In this document: positions 32,797-42,466 of the stretch, one piece after another
Numbering within the stretch: the stretch's first letter is position 1
Layout of the letters: each line of letters begins with the position of its first letter
Assembly: GCA_002099365.1 (NCBI GenBank)
Contig: MSED01000008.1
Span: 1,550,001-1,614,000 of the forward strand
Source of the DNA: Phialophora verrucosa
Taxonomy: Eukaryota > Ascomycota > Eurotiomycetes > Chaetothyriales > Herpotrichiellaceae
Direction: 5' to 3'
Length of the DNA stretch: 64,000 nt
The notes under the pieces: model-generated
The model's database searches: none
What the model saw: only the letters and a program-made list of their open reading frames with translations
What the model was told of the DNA's origin: nothing
Program-made: the position numbers and the translations under genes

Positions 32797-35394
32797 TCAA
32801 GAGATACACCAATCGGTAAGAACTTCTGACCCCCGGAACCACGCCATATTGCCGGTCCGAGCACCCTGCGCCAACGCGGCCCTCTCGGCTCTCAATCTAT
32901 TCTTGACGGTCCCCGGAGCGGACGCGAGGTTGTCTCCCCACATGGCCATGGAATTGCGATGGCACCAGATATTACACAGGAACCGAGCATGCCAGACGCC
33001 GTTGACCAGCTGTGCCTTCGTGACGAGAATACACGGGCTCTGCGCCATGTGGTCAATTCTTCGTCTGTGCGGCAGAACGACGACGGGGTCAATGAGATCT
33101 TGTTCGCTCAGGGATGTCCACGGCGCGACCGCCAAACTGGGAGAGTCTCCGAATCGATCTTGCACGGTCTGGTCGTAGTGTACGATCGCGACGACTTGCT
33201 CATTGCTCGATCTGACTTTGTCGATGTCTGTCAGGCGGTCTTCCTCCTCCTCGGAGGGGATGGAACCCGGCGGACCGGGGAAGATGTAAAAGTTGTCGTT
33301 CAATGGCGTATCGAGCGATGCGAGGGGATAGCCCATTGCTTGTAGCCGGATTCCTGACTCGGTCACTTCGGCCTCGCTGTCTTCGTCGGAGAGCAGGACT
33401 TGCGTCGTCGTTAAGCTGATCGGGATGCCGATCAGGGAGCGCGGCGCCCAGCGGAAATACTCTGCCTCAAGTTTTGGCACGGGCAAGAAGACAAGCCCTG
33501 CAGGGAGGGTCCCCAGGCAGGCATAGAGCATTTGCATTCTGTCTTTCGGGTCCGTGTCTAGGAGGAGTTGGGGATCGAGTCCCATCAACGTCGCGATGCA
33601 GATGGGCTCGTCGCTCGGTCTGCTGGTCGCACGATTGCAGAGGAGCCGGAGCACGCGGCGCCGATAGTCCATGTTCTCCTTCGAGACCTTCCTGTCAACG
33701 ACGATGATCCCTCTTTCGTTGGCGAGGTGTGACTTCTCGATCAAATCTGTGAGCCCCTCTTTGACTCGGTCCGAAGAGAGATCAGCGCGGTTCTTGACGT
33801 GCTCTTCCGCCCCGGCCGGCACGACGTGGCTTAGGTGCATCGAGCAGTCTGCAAAGGCGACGAAGAGGTAGTCCGGCAGGACGCCTTCCTGGAGCGTCCA
33901 CAGTCGCCGCCACCAATCCGAGAACATGACCGACATGACCAGATCTTTCTGTCGGATTGGGGGTGGAGGCCGTACTGAGCCCCTGTGCGATACTGTTTTG
34001 ATCGTTGTGTCGTCCGTTCGAAGTGACGTGTGCAGAAGGCCTTCGTCGAGGACCAAAACTGAATGCGCTTGTTCGTACACTTGGGCCATCCGCGAAATCG
34101 CCATTTTTCGCACATCAACGTTGGCCGGCTGCACAGGCACACATATGGTGTCAAGCCAGAAATAGCTCAGTCTTCTGTCTCGGATGTTGGCGTGGACTGG
34201 TGGAGCATCCATTGCGCTGAAGCCCGCCAAAAGTACTACAGTACGCCGATGGAGCGCCTCGAGCTGGCATCTTGGTAAGGAGTTCCGTTTCGTATTGCCT
34301 ACCCCGTGAGCCCACACGTGGCTGATTGCAACATAGGGATCTCCATCACCCAAATAAGGGACGACGCTGAATTCGAAATGTCCATATGCATTGATCTCAG
34401 ACTTGATCACGGGAGTGAGACCCGAGCGAATGGTCTCGCATATGACCCCATAGTCGAATTCCACGTCGTAGCATTCCGAGCCGGTGCAGCCAGACCCTAG
34501 CGTCCCATGACGGGTCTTATATGTCGCTTCGTCAATGTTGTTCGCGACGCATGCGGTCGTCCCGCACGCCATGTGGCGCTGGACACTGCCGTATCGGCGC
34601 AGTTGCGTGGCATAGATGATTTTGTTGATGCCGAAATCTCGCTTCAAGATGCCAATGTCAAAGGGACACCAGCCGGAGAAAAGAAGCCACTGGAAAAGAG
34701 TTTTCGGAGCGTCCCATCTCCTCTTTATGGGCGACCACCCTGGCGGAGATATCTGGGCGTTCCGGAGTTGCACGGGCAAGAAGTCATAGAAGCAGCGGCG
34801 GTAGACGACCGCCATTGCATCGTCGATAGCGTTCCCGAGACACATTAAGGACAGGAGAAGATCATCGTCCACGTAGCTATGGTGACTCTGGACCAGACGG
34901 AAACACATCTTGTAGGCCGTCTGCAGATACGTATCGATCCGCATGCATAGCCTTCGGATGTCCTCGAACGACAGCTCTCCCGTTGCCCTCTTCTGCTTGA
35001 AGGAGTCAACCCAGAAGGAGAGTAGTTCTGGCAAGGCACTGGTGTTGACTCTCCGGGTCAGGCCTCTTCGTTGACCACCGCCTGTGACCAGCAACGAATC
35101 CTCAGAGATATAGTCGTGTTGGTTAAATGGTCGTCCGACAGTCTTGTACACCTCGCATAAAAGCCCAAAGAAGAGCCATGATTGGAGAAAAGACTGCACC
35201 AGAGTGATACCAACGGGCTCAGCCTTCCCATCTGATGACTTGCGCGTGAAGTCGCCCTCGAGCACTCCCATATCGTCGAACCCACGACGAGATGGGTAAG
35301 TGAGGAAGTCCCCTTCGTCATATGGTGCCAGGCACACGAATGCGATCTTGAACTGGTCCCTGGAGGGATTGGAAGGCCTGTCCAGGTGGTCCAT
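32797..35394 (-). CDS. HET-domain (heterokaryon incompatibility) protein
   Basis: 865 residues, intronless. Start at 35394 (MDHLDRPSNPSRDQFKIAF) because the frame upstream lacks an ATG. The HET domain spans roughly residues 345-530: PYVAISHVWAHGVGN, then FWLDTICVPVQ, RKMAISRMAQVYEQAHSVLV, and WWRRLWTLQEGVL. The N-terminal 340 residues are a helical region of unknown type, with no NACHT, WD or ankyrin repeats. The C-terminal 330 residues are also without known repeats. Family role: these domains trigger regulated cell death when incompatible fungal cells fuse, or act in innate-like recognition, usually by partnering with another locus. No allelic partner or amyloid-type signalling peptide is obvious beside it. 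Confidence 0.85.
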   Translation of the reverse strand: MDHLDRPSNPSRDQFKIAFVCLAPYDEGDFLTYPSRRGFDDMGVLEGDFTRKSSDGKAEPVGITLVQSFLQSWLFFGLLCEVYKTVGRPFNQHDYISEDSLLVTGGGQRRGLTRRVNTSALPELLSFWVDSFKQKRATGELSFEDIRRLCMRIDTYLQTAYKMCFRLVQSHHSYVDDDLLLSLMCLGNAIDDAMAVVYRRCFYDFLPVQLRNAQISPPGWSPIKRRWDAPKTLFQWLLFSGWCPFDIGILKRDFGINKIIYATQLRRYGSVQRHMACGTTACVANNIDEATYKTRHGTLGSGCTGSECYDVEFDYGVICETIRSGLTPVIKSEINAYGHFEFSVVPYLGDGDPYVAISHVWAHGVGNTKRNSLPRCQLEALHRRTVVLLAGFSAMDAPPVHANIRDRRLSYFWLDTICVPVQPANVDVRKMAISRMAQVYEQAHSVLVLDEGLLHTSLRTDDTTIKTVSHRGSVRPPPPIRQKDLVMSVMFSDWWRRLWTLQEGVLPDYLFVAFADCSMHLSHVVPAGAEEHVKNRADLSSDRVKEGLTDLIEKSHLANERGIIVVDRKVSKENMDYRRRVLRLLCNRATSRPSDEPICIATLMGLDPQLLLDTDPKDRMQMLYACLGTLPAGLVFLPVPKLEAEYFRWAPRSLIGIPISLTTTQVLLSDEDSEAEVTESGIRLQAMGYPLASLDTPLNDNFYIFPGPPGSIPSEEEEDRLTDIDKVRSSNEQVVAIVHYDQTVQDRFGDSPSLAVAPWTSLSEQDLIDPVVVLPHRRRIDHMAQSPCILVTKAQLVNGVWHARFLCNIWCHRNSMAMWGDNLASAPGTVKNRLRAERAALAQGARTGNMAWFRGSEVLTDWCIS

Positions 35395-36333
35395 GTTGCT
35401 CAAGGTAGCCCACGCAGTTCGTCGGCACGGGTCAAGGTAACTCTCTCGGATTGACGGTCGAACACAAGGGCAACAACATGCTTGAGGATTAGGCAACAGC
35501 AGTCACCAGCATCGCTGTGCGACAGCTGTGAGGGGTAAGGCGTGCAATGAAACAGATGCGCCAGCCTTTGCACGTTCCTCCTGGTGTAGCACATAGGCGA
35601 GTCTCGCCCCCACTGGCTCCCCGCCAACCTCCTTCTACGAGGGCAAAAGGACCTTCGTAGTCTCCTGGGCTCGCTGATCGGCCGTCCAGGCCCGAGTCAA
35701 ACTGGGCTTCACAGACCAACCGATCATTCTTCACTCCCAATTTGTCACTCTGTTCGTACGAGCAGGGGACTTCCGCGTAGTTGGCTAATCTAGCCGACGA
35801 TGCAAAGAACCATGGCTCGGTCGACCGATTCTTCATATATACGGCCGTAGGAACAAATCTAACTATGTCCCATCGCTGTAGCCTCTTACCTCATGGGGAA
35901 GGCAGGATAGGCGCGAGGCTTGCCGGATTGACGAAGAGCGCCGCCATCGGCAATTCAACGACAGAAGAAGGCCACGCCGACGCGCCTTAACAGGATCTGG
36001 TGCCAGAGATTCGGATGTTCAGGTAGGCGTCAGCCTCTGCCCCTTCCATAGCCAGTCGGAAACAAGCGCAAGACGAAGAAAGATCGAGTCAGAGCACGGG
36101 GATGAGCTGTCTATTGCAAGAGGGAGCACCTGCTGCTTCAACCTCGTCCTTACCCATCCGGGTATCAATCGCACGATTCTCAGCCGTGGTTAACTAACCC
36201 AAGCACTCCCTCATGTTCTATCTCGTCGATCAATCAATGACTGCATTCTTTTATTCGTGCTCTCTGAACCCATCGCGCCTGCGCCTGCGCCATGCCTGCC
36301 TGTTGAAACATAGTGTGATAGCAGATAGCACAC
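35395..36333. other. intergenic region
   Basis: Upstream of the HET gene and downstream of Ssz1. TATATACGG at 35836-35844 is TATA-like but far from either start. No gene. Confidence 0.35.
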
Positions 36334-38070
36334 TCAAGCACTTCCATTCTGATGTGTCGTCTCGGCGGACTTGATTTCGCCCCTGATTCCACCTTTCCCG
36401 CCAACTTGCCGCGCTGCAATGGACAGGGAGAGCTCCGCGTCGACGTTGACCGTAACTTCGACTTTCGATCCCTTCTTCAAGCCCTTGAAGATGAATTCCG
36501 CAAGAGTGCGTTTCGGCGTCCAAATCTTCTCGCGAATCTCCTCGGGCTCATCGTCCTCGTCCTCGTCGTCTTCATCGTCATCATCCTCGTCTTCTTTCGT
36601 TCCGTTCGTCTCTGGTTTGGGCTTTGGTTCCGGCTGAGTGACCTTGATTGCTCGCTCGCCCTCTGTGATACGGACGAGAACGTCTCCCTCAAGGCCCTCG
36701 ATGAGCTTCGTCCTCCGTGCAGGAACGGCCGTGTCGGGCGGTACAATCACGGTAAACGAATCCTCAGGCTGCCTCGTCACTTGATAGCCGATAGCAGCAG
36801 TCAGATGAGGCGTCACAGTGACCATCTCATGCGTTGACTGGTCAATGTCCTCCTTCTCGAATTCTTGGATCAGCGATGCTTGGAGAGCAGCGCCACGTGC
36901 GGACAGCTCCGAAGGATTCAATGCAGTGGATGAAAGTGCAGGAGCCAGAACTTGTGTTGACTCCGGGAAGAGAGCCTCAATACTCTTCGCGATTTTTGGC
37001 GTGTGCGAAGTGCCTCCGGACAAGATCACTTGATCAATGTCAAGCACATCAAGACCAGCCTTCTTGATGACCTCCTCGACAAGTCTGGTGAAGCGCCCGA
37101 AGACCTTAAGCCCGACAATCTCATACCGTGTCCTGTTGACGGTTGATCTAAAGTCAATGCCATCTACGAGACTCTCCACGCTGAAGGTGGCACTGCTGCT
37201 CTGACTGAGTGTCTTCTTGACTGCTTCCGACTCGAGCTTCATCTTAGCCAGACTTCGTTCATTCTTACGCGGATCGGTCTTGTGCTTTTTTTCGAACTCT
37301 TTCGCAAAGTGGTCGACCAGCACCTGATCCAGCTGAGCACCACCCAGCTCGTAGTCGTGAGCCGTTGCCAGGATGCTGTACATACCTCCTCTTGACGCCA
37401 CGACTGCCGCATCAGACCGGTTTCCGCCAAAGTCCGCGACAAGCACGAGCCTGTCGGCGGTGGGATCGGAAGACCGTGAGTCGTAGGCGAGGAGCGCGGC
37501 AATGGGCTCGGGTATGAATTGTAGGATTTCGACGTTGGTGTTCGCCGCGGCTTTCGTCAGGGCGGCTTTCTGCTCGTCATTGGTATCTGTAGGAACGGCC
37601 ACTACGGCGGCGGTGACTGGCTTGCCGGTAAAGTCGGATGCGGAGTTTTTCAGTCTCCTCAAGTGTCGTGTAGCAACCTCGAGCACTGCCACCTTGTTCT
37701 CCGTTTCGCTGTCTGTGTCTCGGACAGCGAAGCAGATCTTGCCATTTTCTTCAATGGGGTGCGCAGACCCATGGCAGGGCGTAGGGTCTATCGACTTGTA
37801 GTCTCTGCCAATGTAATCGCGGAAGAATGCGACAGTGTTTCTACTGTTTCGAACCAACTGCGACTTTGCCTGAGTGCCGTGAAATTCTTCTCCCTCGATG
37901 TATGACAAGACGGAGGGGATTTGTCGATCTCCTTCTTCGTTGGCGATCACTTCGACCTTGCCCTCTCCAGATATGTGCGCGATCGAACTGTAGGAATTTC
38001 CGAAGGAGATACCAATAGCGTACTGTTCGGGTGACCCTTCGGCGGGTACTCCGTTTGTTTGCTCACTCAT
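36334..38070 (-). CDS. ssz1: Ssz1, atypical ribosome-associated Hsp70
   Basis: 578 residues, intronless, ATG at 38070 (MSEQTNGVPAEG). The Hsp70 nucleotide-binding fold starts AIGISFGNSYSSIAHI and continues with NEEGDRQIPS, PEPIAALLAYDS, DFGGNRSDAAVVA and ILSGGTSHTPKI. The usual ATPase phosphate-loop residues differ from the DnaK pattern (GNSYSS, FGGNRSDA), as expected for Ssz1, which binds but barely hydrolyses ATP. The protein is short, with a small beta-sandwich substrate-like part (EKIWTPKRTLAEF) and no C-terminal lid, also family-typical. A highly acidic stretch of about 18 Asp/Glu residues precedes it. Known role: with zuotin it forms the ribosome-associated complex (RAC) that stimulates Ssb at the nascent-chain exit. 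Divergent from the Rrp40 gene. Confidence 0.92.
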   Translation of the reverse strand: MSEQTNGVPAEGSPEQYAIGISFGNSYSSIAHISGEGKVEVIANEEGDRQIPSVLSYIEGEEFHGTQAKSQLVRNSRNTVAFFRDYIGRDYKSIDPTPCHGSAHPIEENGKICFAVRDTDSETENKVAVLEVATRHLRRLKNSASDFTGKPVTAAVVAVPTDTNDEQKAALTKAAANTNVEILQFIPEPIAALLAYDSRSSDPTADRLVLVADFGGNRSDAAVVASRGGMYSILATAHDYELGGAQLDQVLVDHFAKEFEKKHKTDPRKNERSLAKMKLESEAVKKTLSQSSSATFSVESLVDGIDFRSTVNRTRYEIVGLKVFGRFTRLVEEVIKKAGLDVLDIDQVILSGGTSHTPKIAKSIEALFPESTQVLAPALSSTALNPSELSARGAALQASLIQEFEKEDIDQSTHEMVTVTPHLTAAIGYQVTRQPEDSFTVIVPPDTAVPARRTKLIEGLEGDVLVRITEGERAIKVTQPEPKPKPETNGTKEDEDDDDEDDEDEDDEPEEIREKIWTPKRTLAEFIFKGLKKGSKVEVTVNVDAELSLSIAARQVGGKGGIRGEIKSAETTHQNGSA

Positions 38071-38382
38071 GGTGAACTCTTGCAATCAATGAAATGCAAC
38101 AATTAAGATAACAAAGTGAGAAATCCGAAAAAGGGATCCGGTGATCCTGCCCTTCTGCTGTGGTGAGAGACAATCTAGAACTTTGTGGCTCGAAACTTGT
38201 GAAAACCCTGGGAACTTTTTTCGAGGCTCGTAGCGGGTCATCAAAATCCGAGGAAAGTCGGGCGAGGTTTCCAGCCTTGCCCACATTTTCTCAGCCTTGT
38301 CTCCCTCCATCTGTATCTGACGAAGGGCGCTTTTCAATCCATCACACTATTCAACAGGTACGCTAAGTGGTTACATTCTGTC
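38071..38382. promoter_or_regulatory. bidirectional promoter of ssz1 and rrp40
   Basis: 312 bp between two divergent housekeeping starts. No TATA box is seen. The spacing suggests shared control, which is inference. Confidence 0.5.
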
Positions 38383-39120
38383 ATGGCCGACGTGGAAGTG
38401 TTACTGCCTGGAGATCGGATCCCCGCCAGCCAAATCCCAACTTCTCAGAAGCGCAAGATCGCGCATGGCCTCAAACAAGAACCTGAGAGCGGCGATTTTA
38501 CAGCCACCATCGGTGGCCGTCTTGACGTCGACTACAGGAAAAAGACCGCACAGATCGCCACACCGAACGGACGCTATATTCCTAAAGCAGGAGACCTGGT
38601 AATCGCTCAAGTACGGTTGTCGGCAGCGGAGTCTTTTCACCTCCACATCAATGCATATTCGCCCCAGGCTATCTTGCCACAACTGGCATTTGAAGGGGCG
38701 ACGAAGAAGACGAGGCCGCAACTGAAAACTAATGACCTTGTCTACGCTAAGGTGGTCTCGGCGCAGAAGAACATGGAGATTGAACTGAGCTGTGTCAATC
38801 CGGCAACTGGGAAGGCCGAGCCGGATGGGTTGGGCCCGCTCACTGGTGGGATGGTATTTGAAGTCAGCCCTGGTTTTGCCGAGCGACTTCTGAAGAAGCA
38901 GGGAGTTGTGGGGCTGGAGGAACTAGGCTCAAGGCTACATGGTGGGTTTGAAATTGCGGTTGGAAAGAATGGCAAGGTCTGGGTCGATTGTCCTGAGGCA
39001 GGCGTCAAGGGAGTATGTGCAGTGGGCCGATGCTTAAGAGAGATGGATGAGAAAGAGTTGAATGAGAAGGAACAGAAGAAGCTGGTCAACAAAATCATGA
39101 ATGAACTCGAGCGTGGTTGA
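38383..39120 (+). CDS. rrp40: exosome cap subunit Rrp40
   Basis: 245 residues, intronless. Opens with the Rrp40 hallmark LLPGDRIPASQIP. Middle S1 domain: GRYIPKAGDLVIAQVRLSAA, with NDLVYAKVVSAQKNMEIELS. The C-terminal KH domain shows GMVFEVSPGFAERLL and HGGFEIAVGKNGKVWVDCPE, matching the yeast and human proteins in order and length. Known role: one of three cap proteins (Rrp4, Rrp40, Csl4) on the RNA exosome ring, guiding RNA into the 3'-5' decay core in nucleus and cytosol. Shares a short divergent promoter with Ssz1. Confidence 0.93.
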   Translation: MADVEVLLPGDRIPASQIPTSQKRKIAHGLKQEPESGDFTATIGGRLDVDYRKKTAQIATPNGRYIPKAGDLVIAQVRLSAAESFHLHINAYSPQAILPQLAFEGATKKTRPQLKTNDLVYAKVVSAQKNMEIELSCVNPATGKAEPDGLGPLTGGMVFEVSPGFAERLLKKQGVVGLEELGSRLHGGFEIAVGKNGKVWVDCPEAGVKGVCAVGRCLREMDEKELNEKEQKKLVNKIMNELERG

Positions 39121-39883
39121 ATGGCCTGCAGGGTTTTGAACCGATCACGCTACTCGAAGCCAGAAGGCATTGACACTTGCTGGCAACGGTCAGAAGACAA
39201 CGCAAGCTTGGAATTGCGGCGTGGCCACGTCTGAGATGACCGCCAGAATACTCAAAGAAAGCCGCCCCAACCCGCTCCGAACAGACACCTGGCGAAGCCC
39301 GACCTCGCGGTGAGCAGTGTCACACAGCAGCGGTACCTCTCGCCCACGCAGTACATTGCGGGATTGAGCCACGAGAGTCGGGAAGGAATGTCACAACAAG
39401 TGATAATTGTCCTGAACGGAAATTGGTCAGGAGAGAGCTACGGATGGTTATGCGAGAGTTCGTATGCCTTTTCGAAGATTTTCATTGCTTGCCTCATGTA
39501 CTACGAGTACATTGACTATCCATGAATTCCACCACCACTGGTTTGGAGCCTAATGCAAGGTCGTAGGCTTTCCTCAACATCAAGACCCTGCCCTCCTCAC
39601 GTATGTACGTTCATGCAGAATCCCAATGCCTCTTGCCCGGTCATCCCATTGCAAAATAAGACTTTTTGCGAAAGGTATTCTCGTTCCATCGATAAAAATC
39701 ATCAACGCCAGGATTCTTGTCATAGGAGAGAAAGAGTTTTGCCTGCCATGCTGTCGTAAAGTCCTTTTTGCAAGATATCCGGAACTCCTTTTTGGTTGCG
39801 GCATAGCTGGGGTGGGATCCATCTTCTATCTAGCAAAAATTGCTCAAAGCCATCCCATTTTCACTCCGCTCGTGGATTATCGT
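39121..39883. other. convergent intergenic region
   Basis: Between the 3' ends of rrp40 and rps27. No coding signal is recognised. Confidence 0.4.
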
Positions 39884-40343
39884 TTACTTTCTTCGGAATG
39901 AGCAGCCCTCTGTGAGTCTGGCCTTGCCACCGGTGGGTTGGCAAAGCACAGTCGAGCAGCCTGCGCAGATGACGACGGTCTGAGCGTGTGAGAAAACGGT
40001 GGTGATGGTGAAGCAGCCGGGGCACTTGACGTCCATGAAGAATGATCGAGGGGCAGGGACGAGCGTCTGTTGGATTTTGTTAGATTTTTGCATCCTCGCC
40101 GAATCTGGCATGTCAGTGGTTCGTACCTTGAGCTTGTGCTTGCGCGCCTCAGCCTGAGGCGTGGGGTTGAGAAGATCGACTGCGAGAACCTACGACCAGG
40201 AATGTTAGACGTATGCGCGGGGCAAGGCGATTGCGTTGGTGTTGCTAATTCATGCGGTGCTCGTGTGCTTTGTCAAGCCGAGAGGGGGAAATTTTGAGCA
40301 CGATTGACTGGTGCTATCACTTGCGGGCTGGACTGCGTACCAT
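39884..40343 (-). CDS. rps27: 40S ribosomal protein eS27
   Basis: Join (minus) 40343-40341, 40189-40127, 40066-39884; 82 residues, the exact family length. The first coding exon is the ATG alone, cut right after the codon by a GTACGC donor. Exon 2 reads VLAVDLLNPTPQAEARKHKL. Exon 3 starts TLVPAPRSFFMDVKCPG and holds the zinc ribbon VKCPGC with VICAGC. The final part GGKARLTEGCSFRRK is the invariant C terminus. Role: structural protein of the small-subunit platform, needed for 18S processing. The start-codon intron is common in fungal ribosomal-protein genes. The two introns are 151 and 60 nt long. Confidence 0.95.
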
Positions 40344-40736
40344 TTCGTCTGATTTCTTATATGACCTGGAAGCTGTGTCTCCTATTGATCTGTTCTTGCT
40401 ACTGTCGAGCTGAATGAAGATGCGACTGATCGATTGAGGTGCACCGATGGGCAAGTGGCGGTAGAAATGGGCTTTGTAGAGGAGTCGACGAGGTTTCGTG
40501 CGTGTCTTGGCAAACCTAGTTCGGACTTACACTTTATCCGAACCAATCATTGGTGAGATTGCTCTAACTGCCAGTGCTGCCCTACGATCTCAGATTCACT
40601 CGGTTTTTGACTCACTGGGAGTCATCGAGACATGCCGTGCAGACGGAAGGTGAGCATCTATATTGCCCATCTGCTTCTAGACCAGTCTATCACCTCTCTA
40701 TATTATCTAGTGTCATGGTAGACATGCAAAATCTTC
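40344..40736. other. promoter of rps27 and 3' flank of next gene
   Basis: No gene recognised. It includes the 5' leader of rps27 (TATAAGAAATCAGACGAA before ATG on the minus strand). Confidence 0.4.
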
Positions 40737-41660
40737 TCAGAATGGTACGTCCATATCTTCAACCCGTTCCTCCTGCTCTGGCTTCTCGGGAGCAGCCGAC
40801 AATCTCTGCTTGATGAACGCTGCAATAGTGTCGAGATACTGCTTTCCACTCGGGACGAAATGCCCACCAGGGTGGATAACAACTTGGGTCTTTCCTGAGC
40901 CCCCCGCAGCATCGATCAGGGCCTGCGTTCTTGACTCTTCCACCACGCTGTCCAAGCTTCCAATAAAATGACATATTGGAGTCTGGATGTGCGGCTCTTC
41001 GTAAAAGCCTGCATACCTCTCTCCAGGCGCTCGAAAGCCACAGTATGCTGCACAAAATTTCAGCGGCGGATGGTTGAGTCTTTCGAAGGATGCTGGGTAT
41101 GGGATAGCTAGAGCTGATTTGGATCGTGCTTTTTCGAATGCTTGTTTTCTTGACTCTCCTTCCAGTAACGAGGCAACCATGGCAGCTAGGGCAGCTCCTT
41201 GGGAAAAGCCTATGATTCCCTGAAACGGTCCCTCTGACTCCAAAACTTTGGCGATCGTTTCTAGCCCTTTGTCCAAACCAACATATTCGGGTGGGTCGGA
41301 TGTGTCTGACCGTCTCCACCAGCCATAAGCCTCGATACTGTCCGGATCTTCGCTCGAGGTAGGATCAAAGCCTGGGACATCGCTTGGTTTCAGTTGTAAA
41401 GGTCCAGTCGGATAGCTGAATGAAATGCCGGGCAATGCCTTCTGAAGGTGTTTCTCCATCGCGCGAGTCTTAGCGTGGAATAGAGTGCCATTCTGTGTGT
41501 ATCCATGTAGCATCAGAACTTTGATCTCAGGACCATGCTCTTTTGCTGCGGGCATGATGCCAAGCTGTCTGTGAGGCGACTTTGCCACTGTCGGCAAGCG
41601 TGTCGTCGGAAGCGCTGAGGAAATGAGTTGGCTTCTGTTTCGGAAGAGAACTCTAATCAT
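40737..41660 (-). CDS. FSH1-family serine hydrolase
   Basis: 307 residues from ATG 41660; a second in-frame ATG at 41555 gives 272. The alpha/beta-hydrolase core begins IKVLMLHGYTQNGTLF. Nucleophile serine is in IIGFSQGAALAAMVAS (GFSQG), Asp likely in HFIGSLDSVVEESR, His in VVIHPGGHFVP. The fungal FSH1/OVCA2 pattern is clear (SFSYPTGPLQLKPSD, AYGWWRR). The 35-residue extension of the longer form is Arg/Ser/Leu-rich without acidic residues and looks like a mitochondrial presequence. Family role: carboxyl-ester or thioester hydrolysis; some fungal relatives act in polyketide release or in diol metabolism. There is no polyketide synthase nearby, so the substrate is open. Confidence 0.8.
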   Translation of the reverse strand: MIRVLFRNRSQLISSALPTTRLPTVAKSPHRQLGIMPAAKEHGPEIKVLMLHGYTQNGTLFHAKTRAMEKHLQKALPGISFSYPTGPLQLKPSDVPGFDPTSSEDPDSIEAYGWWRRSDTSDPPEYVGLDKGLETIAKVLESEGPFQGIIGFSQGAALAAMVASLLEGESRKQAFEKARSKSALAIPYPASFERLNHPPLKFCAAYCGFRAPGERYAGFYEEPHIQTPICHFIGSLDSVVEESRTQALIDAAGGSGKTQVVIHPGGHFVPSGKQYLDTIAAFIKQRLSAAPEKPEQEERVEDMDVPF

Positions 41661-42466
41661 AAGTTGTCGTGGTTCTCTCAGAAGATTAAGGCAGACTAAA
41701 CGAACAAAGGAGTCTACGGAGTACCAGAAAGGTCCAAAATTGGAAGACAATCAGGTTCTCGAGTGCCGGCAGCCTCGCGGTCTTGCCAAGCCCTGCAAGT
41801 TACGGAGATCATCGCCGACAAGAGTTTCCAGCCACGCCAGCCTTGTCGACAATCACTTGCTTGAGCAAAAACAGAGATACCTGGTGGACCTCCCGCTCTC
41901 ACAGCATCAGCATCTGGGCCGGGTAGATGTCGCAGAGAGGGAAAACCGCGTCTGTTTGTGGACCTCGTCGCCGCGCGCAGGAAATAAGGCCTGCTCAAAC
42001 ATGGCGCTGGCACCGTCTTCCTCTTCCAACTGGCCCGCCGTGAAAGTGCTGAAAAGGTTGATACGGAGTCCACCCTTTGCAGCGATCGTGAACAGTGTCT
42101 AGAAAGAGGTACGATCATATGCAGAACAGGTATTTAAACGTGCAGACATCACCCCTGGAAAATTCCTTGTCCCAAGTCTCAAGCATCTTTCCTCAACATC
42201 CATCTGAGATACAAGCACACACGCACACCTTGTTCCTTCCTCTTGTTTAAGATCAAGTAAACCCCCTTCTCAACGCCTTGCAAGCTGTTGTTCAAGTCGA
42301 GACTGCCTCCTCTCTTGTCTGTTCTTCTCAACTGTCATTCCTGCCAGCCTCGCTTCCTCAGAGGGCCGCCTTCATCACCACAGCGCTCCCGTACTTCCAC
42401 ACAACGTGAGTACCTACCACACCGACCGACGCCTTCTGCCCTTTGCTTCGACGCCACTCATTCACC
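41661..42466. other. divergent promoter region
   Basis: Between the FSH1 hydrolase and the FHS transporter. TATTTAAA at 42131-42138 with a C-rich leader of about 300 nt precedes the transporter ATG. No gene is seen. Confidence 0.45.

Noticed and set aside
24939..42466. A secondary-metabolite cluster made of MDR reductase, MFS and FSH1 genes
   Set aside because: The genes are far apart, interleaved with housekeeping genes, and there is no polyketide synthase, NRPS or terpene cyclase.
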